Below, in pieces: positions 33,504-41,829 of a stretch of 64,000 bases of DNA. The translations under genes were made by a program, and so were the position numbers. The stretch lies in assembly GCA_017435505.1 (NCBI GenBank), contig JAFSEZ010000033.1:20129-84128 (forward strand), in the 5' to 3' direction. The DNA is from Akkermansia sp. Lineage in GTDB: Bacteria > Verrucomicrobiota > Verrucomicrobiia > Verrucomicrobiales > Akkermansiaceae. Position 1 is the first letter of the stretch. Each line of letters opens with the position of its first letter. The notes under the pieces are model-generated. The model was not told the origin of the DNA and ran no database searches. It saw only the letters and a program-made list of their open reading frames with translations.

Positions 33504-34903
33504 TGGACGAAACGCCATTTCAGATGGACACGCGCGGTGCGTTCTCTTTCCCGGAGAATCACAAGTATGATGCCGGATTCGGGCTCACCGAGAAGACGAT
33601 TGATTACATTTGCGATGTAAAGGGAGAGCCGGACTGGCTACGCCAATTCCGCAAAGACGCGCTGCGCAAGTTCAACGAAATGCCCATGCCCACCCACTGG
33701 GCACCGGCAGAGATTTCCGGCGTGGATTTTGATGCATTCCGCTACTATCTTTCCCATGGTGCCAAGCCCAGCCGCAGCTGGGATGAAGTGCCGGATGACA
33801 TGAAACGCACCTTCGAGCGCTTGGGGGTGCCGGAGCAGGAACGCGCCTTCCTGGCCGGCGTAGATGCCCAATACGACTCAGAGACAGCCTACGCCAACAT
33901 GCGCGAGGAGCTCAGCAAAAAGGGAGTCATCTTCGTCAACTCCACGGAAGGGCTCAAAGAATACGAGCACATTTTCCGGCCTTGGTTCGGCAAGGTTATT
34001 CCCGTGGGAGACAACAAGTTCTCTGCCCTCAACCACGCAGCATTTTCCGGCGGCTCGTTCATCTATGTACCCAAGGGTGTAAAGCTGGCCCAGCCCTTGC
34101 AAGCATACTTCCGCATCAACTCCGAGAGCATGGGGCAATTCGAGCGCACCCTCATCATCGCCGATGAAGGCGCCGAGCTCATGTACATGGAGGGCTGCAC
34201 CGCCCCGCAATATAATTCTGCCACCCTACACTCCGGCGTGGTCGAGTTGGTGGCTCTCAAAGGAGCAAAAATCCAATACGTCACCGTGCAGAACTGGGCC
34301 ACCAACGTGTACAACCTGGTCATTCAGCGAGGGCTTGCTATGGAGGACGCAGAAATCCGCTGGATAGACTGCAACCTCGGCTCCGGGCTCACCATGAAAT
34401 ACCCGGCAGTAGTGCTGCAAGGCCGCCGAGCTCGCGGTGAGGTGGTGAGCATCTCCCTGGCACACAGCGGGCAGCTGCAAGATACCGGAGCACGCATGAT
34501 TCATGCCGCCCCCGATACGACTTCCAACATCGTGTCAAAGTCCATTTCCATCGGAGAGGGTCGCGCCAGTTACCGCGGCGAGGTCAAGGTGCTCAAGGGG
34601 ATGAAAGGCTGCAAAAACAACACCGAGTGCGATGCTCTGCTCATCAACGCCACCAGCCGCACCGATACCTACCCCGCTATCACCGTCAACGGCAACGCCA
34701 GCGCTGTGCAACATGAAGCCTCCGTCTCTCAGGTGGATGAGGAAATGCTCTTCTACATGCAGCAGCGCGGCCTTACGCGAGCACAAGCCATGAGCTTGGC
34801 GGTCAATGGCTTTATCAACGATTTAGTGAAAGAATTCCCCATGGAATACTCCGTGGAATTGCGCCGTCTCATCGACTTGGAGATGGAAGACTCCATCGGC
34901 TAA
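33503..34903 (+). CDS. sufB: Fe-S cluster scaffold protein SufB
   Basis: SufB forms the SufBC2D complex on which clusters are built. The core beta-helix domain is recognisable by [42 protein letters not shown] and the late [12 protein letters not shown] / [14 protein letters not shown]. Length 466 matches the family. It lies between sufC (1-bp overlap) and sufD (18-nt gap). Confidence 0.97.
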   Translation: MDETPFQMDTRGAFSFPENHKYDAGFGLTEKTIDYICDVKGEPDWLRQFRKDALRKFNEMPMPTHWAPAEISGVDFDAFRYYLSHGAKPSRSWDEVPDDMKRTFERLGVPEQERAFLAGVDAQYDSETAYANMREELSKKGVIFVNSTEGLKEYEHIFRPWFGKVIPVGDNKFSALNHAAFSGGSFIYVPKGVKLAQPLQAYFRINSESMGQFERTLIIADEGAELMYMEGCTAPQYNSATLHSGVVELVALKGAKIQYVTVQNWATNVYNLVIQRGLAMEDAEIRWIDCNLGSGLTMKYPAVVLQGRRARGEVVSISLAHSGQLQDTGARMIHAAPDTTSNIVSKSISIGEGRASYRGEVKVLKGMKGCKNNTECDALLINATSRTDTYPAITVNGNASAVQHEASVSQVDEEMLFYMQQRGLTRAQAMSLAVNGFINDLVKEFPMEYSVELRRLIDLEMEDSIG

Positions 34904-34921
34904 CCCCAGCACCTCCCCACT

Positions 34922-36040
34922 ATGGATTTTCCTCAAAACATGAGCATGGAAGCAGCCTTCGCCCTGGCAGAAGCCGAGGCCAAGCTGGATGCCGCACTCC
35001 AAGAAAGCCGGGAACGATTTGAGCAGGCCATCATCCCCAACCGACTGAATGAAGACTGGCGTTTCGGGCGCCCACACAAGTATGCTACAGCTCTGGCAGA
35101 ATTGCTGCAAAGCAGCCTTCTCTCTCATGGAGTAGCCACTGTTTTGCATGCAGAGGAAGCGGCTGTACGCATCACAGCAGAGGATGACGATTTGCGCCAA
35201 ACAGAGATGCTCATGCCGACCATCGGTTCCGATGCCATGCTGGGCATGCACCTCAAGCGTTTTGGCCAAGGCTACGCCCTTTACATTGAGGAAAGCACCA
35301 CAGAGCCCATCGTCATCACCTACCGTGGTGGGGAGCTCTACACCCCCGCCACTTTCATCATGGTGGCACCGGGAGTCAAGGCGCATGTCATCGAGCACCA
35401 CATCGGCAGCCCCGGCAGCACCATGTTTGCGACCCGCAATATCCAAGTAGCGGAGGGTGCCGCACTCAAGGTCGAACTGACAAGCAAGGGATTTGAGCAC
35501 TACATGTGCATCACCAACATCCAGAACATGGGGGGCAAGGTGAGCCACCTCACTGCGCACGAGGATAGTGCCTGGGTGCGAGAGGAAACGGTGGCGGAAA
35601 TCTACACCGCCGGGGCAGATACCCGTCTTTTCTCCGCCAACCACCTCGGCGGTGCCTCTGTGCTGGACCAACACACCAAGCAGATTCACCACGTGGGTGA
35701 AGCTACCAGCGATTTACTCTACAAAAACGTGCTGGATGGCAAAGCCACAGCCACTTTTGCCGGCAACATCTATGTGGCACCGGGTGCACACAATACAGAT
35801 GCCTATCAGAGCAACCGCAATATGTTGCTCAGCGAGAACGCCACCACGAACTCCCTACCCGGCCTGGAAATCCTGGCAGACAAGGTGCGCTGCTCCCACG
35901 GCAGTGCCTCTGCCCCCCTGGATGAAGAACAACTCTTCTACCTTTGCTCTCGCGGCATCCCCCAATATGAAGCGCAGAAACTCGTTGCCCAAGGCTTCCT
36001 GGAAGATGTCCTCAGCCGTTTCAACAAGGACGAGCAATAA
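34922..36040 (+). CDS. sufD: Fe-S cluster assembly protein SufD
   Basis: SufD is the SufB paralogue of the scaffold. It has the shared core (LDQHTKQIHHVGEATSDLLYK split in the alignment around HVGE, and ATATFAGNIYVAPGA) and the terminal DEEQLFYLCSRGIP. Length 372 is slightly short of the usual ~420. No sufS cysteine desulfurase or sufE/sufU follows; the next gene is on the other strand, so the sulfur donor must be encoded elsewhere. Confidence 0.92.
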   Translation: MDFPQNMSMEAAFALAEAEAKLDAALQESRERFEQAIIPNRLNEDWRFGRPHKYATALAELLQSSLLSHGVATVLHAEEAAVRITAEDDDLRQTEMLMPTIGSDAMLGMHLKRFGQGYALYIEESTTEPIVITYRGGELYTPATFIMVAPGVKAHVIEHHIGSPGSTMFATRNIQVAEGAALKVELTSKGFEHYMCITNIQNMGGKVSHLTAHEDSAWVREETVAEIYTAGADTRLFSANHLGGASVLDQHTKQIHHVGEATSDLLYKNVLDGKATATFAGNIYVAPGAHNTDAYQSNRNMLLSENATTNSLPGLEILADKVRCSHGSASAPLDEEQLFYLCSRGIPQYEAQKLVAQGFLEDVLSRFNKDEQ

Positions 36041-36046
36041 AGAGTA

Positions 36047-37105
36047 CTAGCAGTCCTCGTGCTCCAGCGCCGCGCGCAACGGCTCCGAACCATAGAACGG
36101 TGTCGGCAACTCGGCAAACCAATGGGAGAGGCGATCCGTAGCCATCATGAGCACCTGCAACCGCGGGCTCAGGTTGGATAAATCTTTTTCGTAACCACTA
36201 CCCAACCTGTCGATACTTACGGCACGAATATCCGTAGCAAGTTGCAACAAACGCGGAGCAGCGGCATCCGCACTCACCTTGTCCGTGATACTCTTGCTCA
36301 CCTTCAGCCACTCCTCCAGCAGCGGTTCCATCTGCTCTGCCACCTGCACCAACCGGGGCAATACCGCCGGATCAGCCGCCATTCCCAGATTCTCCAACAC
36401 CTCATTGACCATGGGCAGCGCCGCAACCAAACGGGAGGAACCATACATGTTTTCATCACGCGCCATCAACTTTCCCCAAGCTCTCAACAAACGGGCAGCA
36501 CCGGGGCGTACCGTCACATGATAGCGGCGCACGCGCACACGCAGAAGCTCATCATCATCATGATGCGGCAAAGCCGCCACCTTTTCCCGGAGAGAGCTCA
36601 TGTAAGCCGGGATGTTCTGTGCCATTTCTGCCGCGGCATCCGCATCTGCCTTGCTATCCACCTGCTCCAGCACATCTGCCATATCGCTCAGCAACAACCC
36701 CAACTCCGATTGCAAAGCCTGATAAGGAGCCAAGAGTTCTTTGTACTGACTATCCGGCACAAACACGGGAGCAAGTGCGTCCATCAATTTTGAAGACCCA
36801 AAACACGATGTTGACGCAAGGATGGAGCGGTCATACTCCGATAGCATCATCTCCGGCGGCACCTCTGCATTCTCTCTCAGCATACGAGCTACTGCCGGCG
36901 CCGCATTATCAGCAGATTTTTTATCTACCACAAACAACAGAAGTTCATCCAACACCCCCTTCTCTGTCACCATGATGCCGGGAGATGCCGCCACTGCTTC
37001 GGCAACCGGCGGGGATGCAGCATCATCGGCCTGAGCCATCGCAGTAGGAATCCACGCACACAGAGCAGCACAACTTGCACCAAAAAATCGGGGGGCATTC
37101 ATCAT
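36047..37105 (-). CDS. Secreted hypothetical protein
   Basis: A signal peptide (MMNAPRFFGASCAALCAWIP, then TAMAQA) suggests cleavage near AMA/QA. The mature part of about 330 residues is predicted mostly alpha-helical, with many acidic residues and no recognisable domain. Two ATGs (37105 and 37102) both fit; the promoter ends 5 or 8 nt before them. It is convergent with sufD and transcribed alone. Confidence 0.7.
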   Translation of the reverse strand: MMNAPRFFGASCAALCAWIPTAMAQADDAASPPVAEAVAASPGIMVTEKGVLDELLLFVVDKKSADNAAPAVARMLRENAEVPPEMMLSEYDRSILASTSCFGSSKLMDALAPVFVPDSQYKELLAPYQALQSELGLLLSDMADVLEQVDSKADADAAAEMAQNIPAYMSSLREKVAALPHHDDDELLRVRVRRYHVTVRPGAARLLRAWGKLMARDENMYGSSRLVAALPMVNEVLENLGMAADPAVLPRLVQVAEQMEPLLEEWLKVSKSITDKVSADAAAPRLLQLATDIRAVSIDRLGSGYEKDLSNLSPRLQVLMMATDRLSHWFAELPTPFYGSEPLRAALEHEDC

Positions 37106-37110
37106 TGGGT

Positions 37111-37139
37111 ATTGTAGCAAGGCACATTCTGCTTTGCAA
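37111..37139 (-). promoter_or_regulatory. Leaderless-type promoter of the secreted protein gene
   Basis: TTGCAA (37139-37134), 17-bp spacer ending in TGC, TACAAT (37116-37111), then 5 nt (or 8 nt) to ATG. Confidence 0.75.
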
Positions 37140-37251
37140 GCTTGCAATCCTATCTTCTTGCGGATTTTTTGTATTTTGAGCGCATGTTATCTCAACTGCC
37201 ATAGAATTGTCTTTACAAAGAGCGGGGAGTCAGGCATTCTTTGCCGCGTCT

Positions 37252-39105
37252 ATGTCATTCTCAGAACTCGGAATCTGCCCGGAAATTCTTGAAGCCATCG
37301 AAGTATTGGGATTTGAAACGCCCTCTCTCATCCAAGAAAAAGCCATTCCCCCTGCTTTGGACGGCAGCGACATCGTGGGGCTTTCTCACACCGGATCGGG
37401 CAAGACACTGGCATTCAGCATCCCGGCTCTGGAATGCATCGACCCCGCCATCCGCGGCGTTCAGGTGCTCTGCTTGGCTCCCACACGCGAGTTGGCCGTG
37501 CAGATTTGCCGCGAGGTAGAGAAGCTGGCTTTGTTCTTGGATGGCATCTCCGCCGTACCGATTTATGGCGGCGCGTCCTTCGGTCCGCAACTGGCCGCAC
37601 TGAAGCGGGGTGTTCAATTTGTGGTTGGCACTCCGGGGCGTGTCATTGACCTCATGGAACAGGGCGAGCTTAATACGGACAACATCTCTATGCTCATTCT
37701 GGATGAAGCAGATGAAATGCTCGACATGGGCTTCCAGGAAGACATTGACCGCGTTGTTTCCATGCTGCCGACCGAGCGCCAAACGCTCTTCTTCTCGGCC
37801 ACCATGTCCCCGGCCATTCGCTCCCTCATCAACCGTCTGTCCCAAGACCCGCTGGAAATCGCTATTGAGCGACCGGTGCTGACTGTGCCGACCTGCGAGC
37901 AATCCGTGTATGAGGTTGTCTTTTCTTCCCGTATTGAGGTACTGAGCCGTCTCATCGAAATGGGGCGTATGAAGCGAGGCCTCGTCTTCGCCAACACCAA
38001 ACGCGTGGTGGATGATGTGGTGGATGGCCTACTGGCTCGTGGTTATTCTGTTGACCGCCTGCATGGTGACATGCCGCAAACCCTCCGTGAGCGTGTAATG
38101 GATTCTTTCCGCAAGGGTAACCTCAACGTGTTGGTTGCCACCGACATTGCAGCTCGTGGCTTGGATATTGATGATGTGGATATCGTGGTCAACTTTGAGC
38201 TTCCCCGCGACCCGGAGGACTATGTACACCGCATTGGCCGTACCGCACGAGCGGGGCGCAAGGGCAAGGCTGTCACCTTCATCGGCCGCCGCGATTTCTC
38301 TCTGCTGGCCCGCATCGAACGCTTCATCGGCACCCGCATGCAGCGAGAAAAAGTGATGACAGGCGAACAAGTGACGCAGGCTCGCAAAGAAGCTCTCGTG
38401 GACGAAATCCTGGAAATGGCAGCCTCCGCACACGAACTGCCGGAAGAACTGCGAGATATTGAAATGCCCGCAGAACACCTCATGACCGCCATGTTCAATC
38501 TGCTGCTGGCTCGCAATGGGGGCGAGTTGCAGGACATCCCGGAAGATCGACCGAACCGCCACGCCCGTCCCCAGGAACCCGGAGCAGATGCCCCGGCCAA
38601 GGATTGGAACACGCTGGAAGATTCTGTCACTCTCTTTATGAACGGCGGCAAGCTGCTGGGCATCAAGCCCAAAGATATTGCCGGGCTTTTCTACAACGAA
38701 GGCGAGGCCCCCAAGGGCTCCGTGGGCGATATCAAGATTTTCCTCAAACATTCGCTCATAGAAGTCACCCCGGAAATCGCCCCGCAAATTGTGGAAAAAC
38801 TCTCCACCTGCATGATTTGCGGATATGAGGTGAACGTGCGTGAAGACAAAGGCCGCCCCGAAGGCGGAGCGCCGGATCGCCCCTCTTTCCGCGTGCGCGA
38901 CCGCCGCACCGATTCCTACGCCGGGCGCGACAAATTCCGCGATCGTGAGCGAGGCTTCGGCAGCAACCGCTACCGCGGCGAGCGAGACGATTTCCGCAAC
39001 CGCAAACCTTTCCACCGCAGAGCAGACAGCCCCGCCCCCCGCGACAACAAAGGGAGCGATGGCTTCTACAAGCGATTCAGCAAAAGTTACAAAGGGAAGT
39101 CATAA
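37252..39105 (+). CDS. DEAD-box ATP-dependent RNA helicase with basic RNA-binding tail
   Basis: The RecA core motifs are present: Q-motif (FETPSLIQEKAIP), SHTGSGKTLAFS, PTRELAVQ, LDEADEMLDMGF, FFSATM, then in the second lobe VATDIAARGLDI and HRIGRTARAGRKG. A DbpA/CsdA-type RNA-binding fold (GGKLLGIKPKDIAGLFYN) and an Arg/Asp/Gly-rich tail follow, as in CsdA/DeaD proteins involved in ribosome assembly and cold growth. Start ATG 37252 is preferred over a TTG at 37207. Its exact promoter is unclear. Length 617. Confidence 0.92.
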   Translation: MSFSELGICPEILEAIEVLGFETPSLIQEKAIPPALDGSDIVGLSHTGSGKTLAFSIPALECIDPAIRGVQVLCLAPTRELAVQICREVEKLALFLDGISAVPIYGGASFGPQLAALKRGVQFVVGTPGRVIDLMEQGELNTDNISMLILDEADEMLDMGFQEDIDRVVSMLPTERQTLFFSATMSPAIRSLINRLSQDPLEIAIERPVLTVPTCEQSVYEVVFSSRIEVLSRLIEMGRMKRGLVFANTKRVVDDVVDGLLARGYSVDRLHGDMPQTLRERVMDSFRKGNLNVLVATDIAARGLDIDDVDIVVNFELPRDPEDYVHRIGRTARAGRKGKAVTFIGRRDFSLLARIERFIGTRMQREKVMTGEQVTQARKEALVDEILEMAASAHELPEELRDIEMPAEHLMTAMFNLLLARNGGELQDIPEDRPNRHARPQEPGADAPAKDWNTLEDSVTLFMNGGKLLGIKPKDIAGLFYNEGEAPKGSVGDIKIFLKHSLIEVTPEIAPQIVEKLSTCMICGYEVNVREDKGRPEGGAPDRPSFRVRDRRTDSYAGRDKFRDRERGFGSNRYRGERDDFRNRKPFHRRADSPAPRDNKGSDGFYKRFSKSYKGKS

Positions 39106-39157
39106 TCCCCCCGGCTAAAGCAGAAATTGCGAACCGGAGAATACGCTGATTTCCCCC

Positions 39158-39322
39158 TTAGTGCGAATGTGAGCAATGCGGGTCATTGCAATGGTGGTGC
39201 ATATCGGGGGGCATCGCTTGTTCCTGCGCGCCTATGAGCTTGCCTAAGAAAAAGCCGCCAACAGCGCACAGGATGAGGATTCCGATAAAAATAAGCACTT
39301 GTTTTATCATGTTATTTTTCAT
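39158..39322 (-). CDS. His/Cys-rich small membrane protein (54 residues)
   Basis: This short gene was found by direct translation. It has an N-terminal transmembrane helix (VLIFIGILILCAVGGFFLG), a short linker, then a metal-binding-looking tail HHHCNDPHCSHSH. Its ATG overlaps the TGA of the S9 peptidase gene (ATGA), implying translational coupling. A second in-frame ATG lies at 39310. No family is recognised; binding of Zn, Cu or Ni by the tail is inferred from composition. Confidence 0.65.
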   Translation of the reverse strand: MKNNMIKQVLIFIGILILCAVGGFFLGKLIGAQEQAMPPDMHHHCNDPHCSHSH

Positions 39323-41181
39323 TTTGTCTTAGAGGGTGAAAAGTTGAGGTGTTGGCGCAGGAAAGGAACAATATGCTCGGCATAAAGCCAAGGTTCATGT
39401 TCGGGGTTCAGGAAACCGTGCGCTTCATCCGGCAAAGAAAGCACCTTTACCTGCTTGCCGGCAGCCCGCAGATTCTTGGCCAACGTTTGGGAATGCACGG
39501 GGGGGATAAGAGTATCCTTTTCCCCGTAATACAACAGAAGCGGGTCTTGAAACTGATGCGCATGCAGAGCGGGAGAAACTGCACGTAGGCGAGCTCTCTC
39601 GGCGGGGTCATCCCGGTCACCAATGACTAAGTTGTCCTCACCTGCATAGGGAGACTCCTCAGCATTCATCTTCTGCAAGTGCAGCAACAAATCTTGCGGG
39701 CCAAATAAACTGATACCGCAAGCATAGGTACCGGGGTAAAAACACAGCGCAGCCGTAGCGGCATAGCCACCATACGAGCCACCAAAAATGGCTATACGCC
39801 CGGGTTCTGCTATCCCCTGCTCCAGCAACCAAGGTATGCAATCATTCACATCCGTCTGCATCACACCCGTGCCCCACTGCCGATTCCCGGCATGCATGAA
39901 TGACTTGCCCCAGCCGCGGGAACCGCGAAACTGCGGCTGCACCACCGCAAAGCCTTGGCTCACGAGGTACTGCACCCGCCAATCGTAGCTTGCATCGGTG
40001 CGCATGCGAGGGCCGCCATGCACAAACACGACAGTCGGGAATGGCCCCTCCCCCTCCGGCAAGGTATAATATACCGGTATACTCGTACCATCTGCTGCTT
40101 GGTACTCTGCAAAATGTGTTTTACGGACGGGCGGCAGGTTTTGTGGAGCCATGAGAATGCGAATGCCCTTTCCTTGCTCCCACAAGGCGTAGCTTGCCGG
40201 TGCGCCGCCCTCCTGCATCAGAAAAAACAGCCGCCGCCCGCAGGGAGATACGGCAAGCGGTGTCACCTCGGCCGCCCCCGCCACTTCCCGACACACGGCA
40301 TCCCACGCAGGGCACGCTTTCACAGCAGTATATACATCTGTACCCCAGCGGGCAGAGTAACCCAGTAGCTCACCATGGGGCGCAATCCAAAAACGAACAA
40401 TATCTGCCCGACCGGCCGAAGCAATCGTCGTTAACTCTCCGGTCTCCAAATGCAGGCGGCCCAGTGCTGCACCCTCCAGCCCCCTGTCATGTATCACATA
40501 TACATGCTTTGCATCGGCCATGCCCAGTAGTTGAAGCCTCTCCGACGCCGCAGCCGAAAAAACAGGGTGAGGCCCGCGCCCGCCCAGCCAAGAATCCACG
40601 TGCTTGCCCCCCTTGGCATCCCAGCGAAGGGTAGCCAGTGGCTCTCCGGCAGGCGTAAAAGCCCAAGAAACAGCCCGCTCGCGGTTGGGATACAGCAGGT
40701 GCGCCCGCACCGCGCCGTCCTTCACCTGCAAACGAAACACCGGTGCAGCCCCCATGGGCTGTTCTCCCCCCAATGCTAAAAGGGAACACTCAGATCCGGC
40801 TGCCAGCTCCATCATCGGCATACACCACGCCGGCACCCCCTCGCTGCGCAATTCTTGCAAGCACCCGCCCTCGCGGTAGAGATAAAAGCACGTTTTTCCC
40901 GCCGCATCTGTCCCGCACAGCAGGCAGCTGCCATCCTTCAGCAGAAGCACACGCGCAATGGCCTGCACTCCCTCCACTCGTATCTCTTCCTTGCCTCGCT
41001 CACTCTGAATCTGCAACTCATTCTCCCGCTCCCCAGCCATGACAAAACGCAGCAGTGCCGCATCCCACGCCATCACCATCGGCATCCCTACATCCTGATA
41101 GCGCCGAGCCTGTCCGCTATCTGCCCAACCGGGGCAGATACAGCAGAGGAGCAGCAGAAGAAGTATACGCAGCAGCATCAT
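39319..41181 (-). CDS. Exported S9-family prolyl oligopeptidase-like peptidase
   Basis: After a signal peptide (LLRILLLLLLCCICPGWADS) comes a beta-propeller-like region of about 340 residues and a C-terminal alpha/beta-hydrolase domain. The catalytic triad is visible: Ser in FGGSYGGYAA, Asp in YGEKDTLIPP and His in DEAHGFLNP. VFVHGGPRMRTDASYDW supplies the oxyanion region. It probably cleaves oligopeptides in the periplasm. Length 620 fits S9C enzymes. It is coupled to the His/Cys-rich mini-protein downstream. Confidence 0.9.
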   Translation of the reverse strand: MMLLRILLLLLLCCICPGWADSGQARRYQDVGMPMVMAWDAALLRFVMAGERENELQIQSERGKEEIRVEGVQAIARVLLLKDGSCLLCGTDAAGKTCFYLYREGGCLQELRSEGVPAWCMPMMELAAGSECSLLALGGEQPMGAAPVFRLQVKDGAVRAHLLYPNRERAVSWAFTPAGEPLATLRWDAKGGKHVDSWLGGRGPHPVFSAAASERLQLLGMADAKHVYVIHDRGLEGAALGRLHLETGELTTIASAGRADIVRFWIAPHGELLGYSARWGTDVYTAVKACPAWDAVCREVAGAAEVTPLAVSPCGRRLFFLMQEGGAPASYALWEQGKGIRILMAPQNLPPVRKTHFAEYQAADGTSIPVYYTLPEGEGPFPTVVFVHGGPRMRTDASYDWRVQYLVSQGFAVVQPQFRGSRGWGKSFMHAGNRQWGTGVMQTDVNDCIPWLLEQGIAEPGRIAIFGGSYGGYAATAALCFYPGTYACGISLFGPQDLLLHLQKMNAEESPYAGEDNLVIGDRDDPAERARLRAVSPALHAHQFQDPLLLYYGEKDTLIPPVHSQTLAKNLRAAGKQVKVLSLPDEAHGFLNPEHEPWLYAEHIVPFLRQHLNFSPSKTK

Positions 41182-41186
41182 ATCCT

Positions 41187-41240
41187 ATAAAAAAGAGTGG
41201 CACACACCCCCCGCTTACGCAGTTCTCGGCATGCCACTCT
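41187..41240 (-). terminator. Terminator of the secreted zinc-finger peptide gene
   Basis: The stem AGAGTGGCA / TGCCACTCT (41194-41202 with 41232-41240) has a 29-nt loop, followed on the minus strand by TTTTTTAT. The T run ends only a few bases before the peptidase start codon. Confidence 0.6.
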
Positions 41241-41269
41241 GTTACGCGTTAGTATTATCCCCTTATGCT

Positions 41270-41485
41270 TTAGTAGGAACCGCAACGGCCGGTGCCTCCG
41301 CACATAAGGCAGTTTAAAGACCCTGTGCCGCCATTGTTAAATCCGGTTCCTTTGCAGGAAAGGCAACGCATCCCGTGAGCATCAAAGCTCTTGGTGTCGA
41401 TTACTTCAGCAGCGGTGGAGGTGCCCATGCAGAAACCAATCGTGGTCACACATACGGCAGCAATAATAGCAATTGTCTTTTTCAT
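41270..41485 (-). CDS. Secreted DnaJ-type zinc-finger peptide (71 residues)
   Basis: A signal peptide (AIIAAVCVTTIGFCMG then TSTAAE) is followed by a mature part of about 45 residues carrying CLSCKGTGF and CLMCGGTGRCG. These are two CxxCxGxG motifs of the DnaJ central zinc-finger type. An exported peptide with only this motif is unusual; binding of one zinc ion and contact with unfolded proteins are inferred from the motif. It has a strong promoter with a leader of about 74 nt. Confidence 0.7.
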   Translation of the reverse strand: MKKTIAIIAAVCVTTIGFCMGTSTAAEVIDTKSFDAHGMRCLSCKGTGFNNGGTGSLNCLMCGGTGRCGSY

Positions 41486-41565
41486 TGTTTGAATCTGGTT
41501 GGTTGTTAGTCTTCATTCGCGGCTCAATGCCACACTTGTGGTTATTTCACCGCGCCGACAAGGCT

Positions 41566-41594
41566 TTTATATCTCTTTTGCTATATCGTGTCAA
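41566..41594 (-). promoter_or_regulatory. Promoter of the zinc-finger peptide gene
   Basis: TTGACA (41594-41589), 17 bp, TATAAA (41571-41566), near consensus. The predicted start is near 41559; the 74-nt leader contains no recognised structure. Confidence 0.75.
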
Positions 41595-41829
41595 TAGTTT
41601 TTTACATTATTTTCGTTTTTTTACTTCATATCGGAACTTTTATAGTACATTTATCGCAAAAAAGTAGACAACGCTCTTATAAATGCTTTCCACGCATGCC
41701 GATATCACATCCCCCCCGATACGAAACACAGGCCATCCCTTTCGGCAGGGCAATCAACGTTCAGATATGGCAGCCAACAGAGGCACCTTTAGTGAAAGCA
41801 ATGGGGGTTATGGTGGGCCGGAGCGCCAA
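41595..41829. other. Intergenic stretch without a recognised feature
   Basis: Together with the promoter and leader region beside it this makes about 344 bases without a gene. The left part is AT-rich and the right part is ordinary. Short plus-strand open frames here run into uvrD antisense and have no start signals, so none is annotated. No hairpin terminator for the helicase operon was found. Confidence 0.5.
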
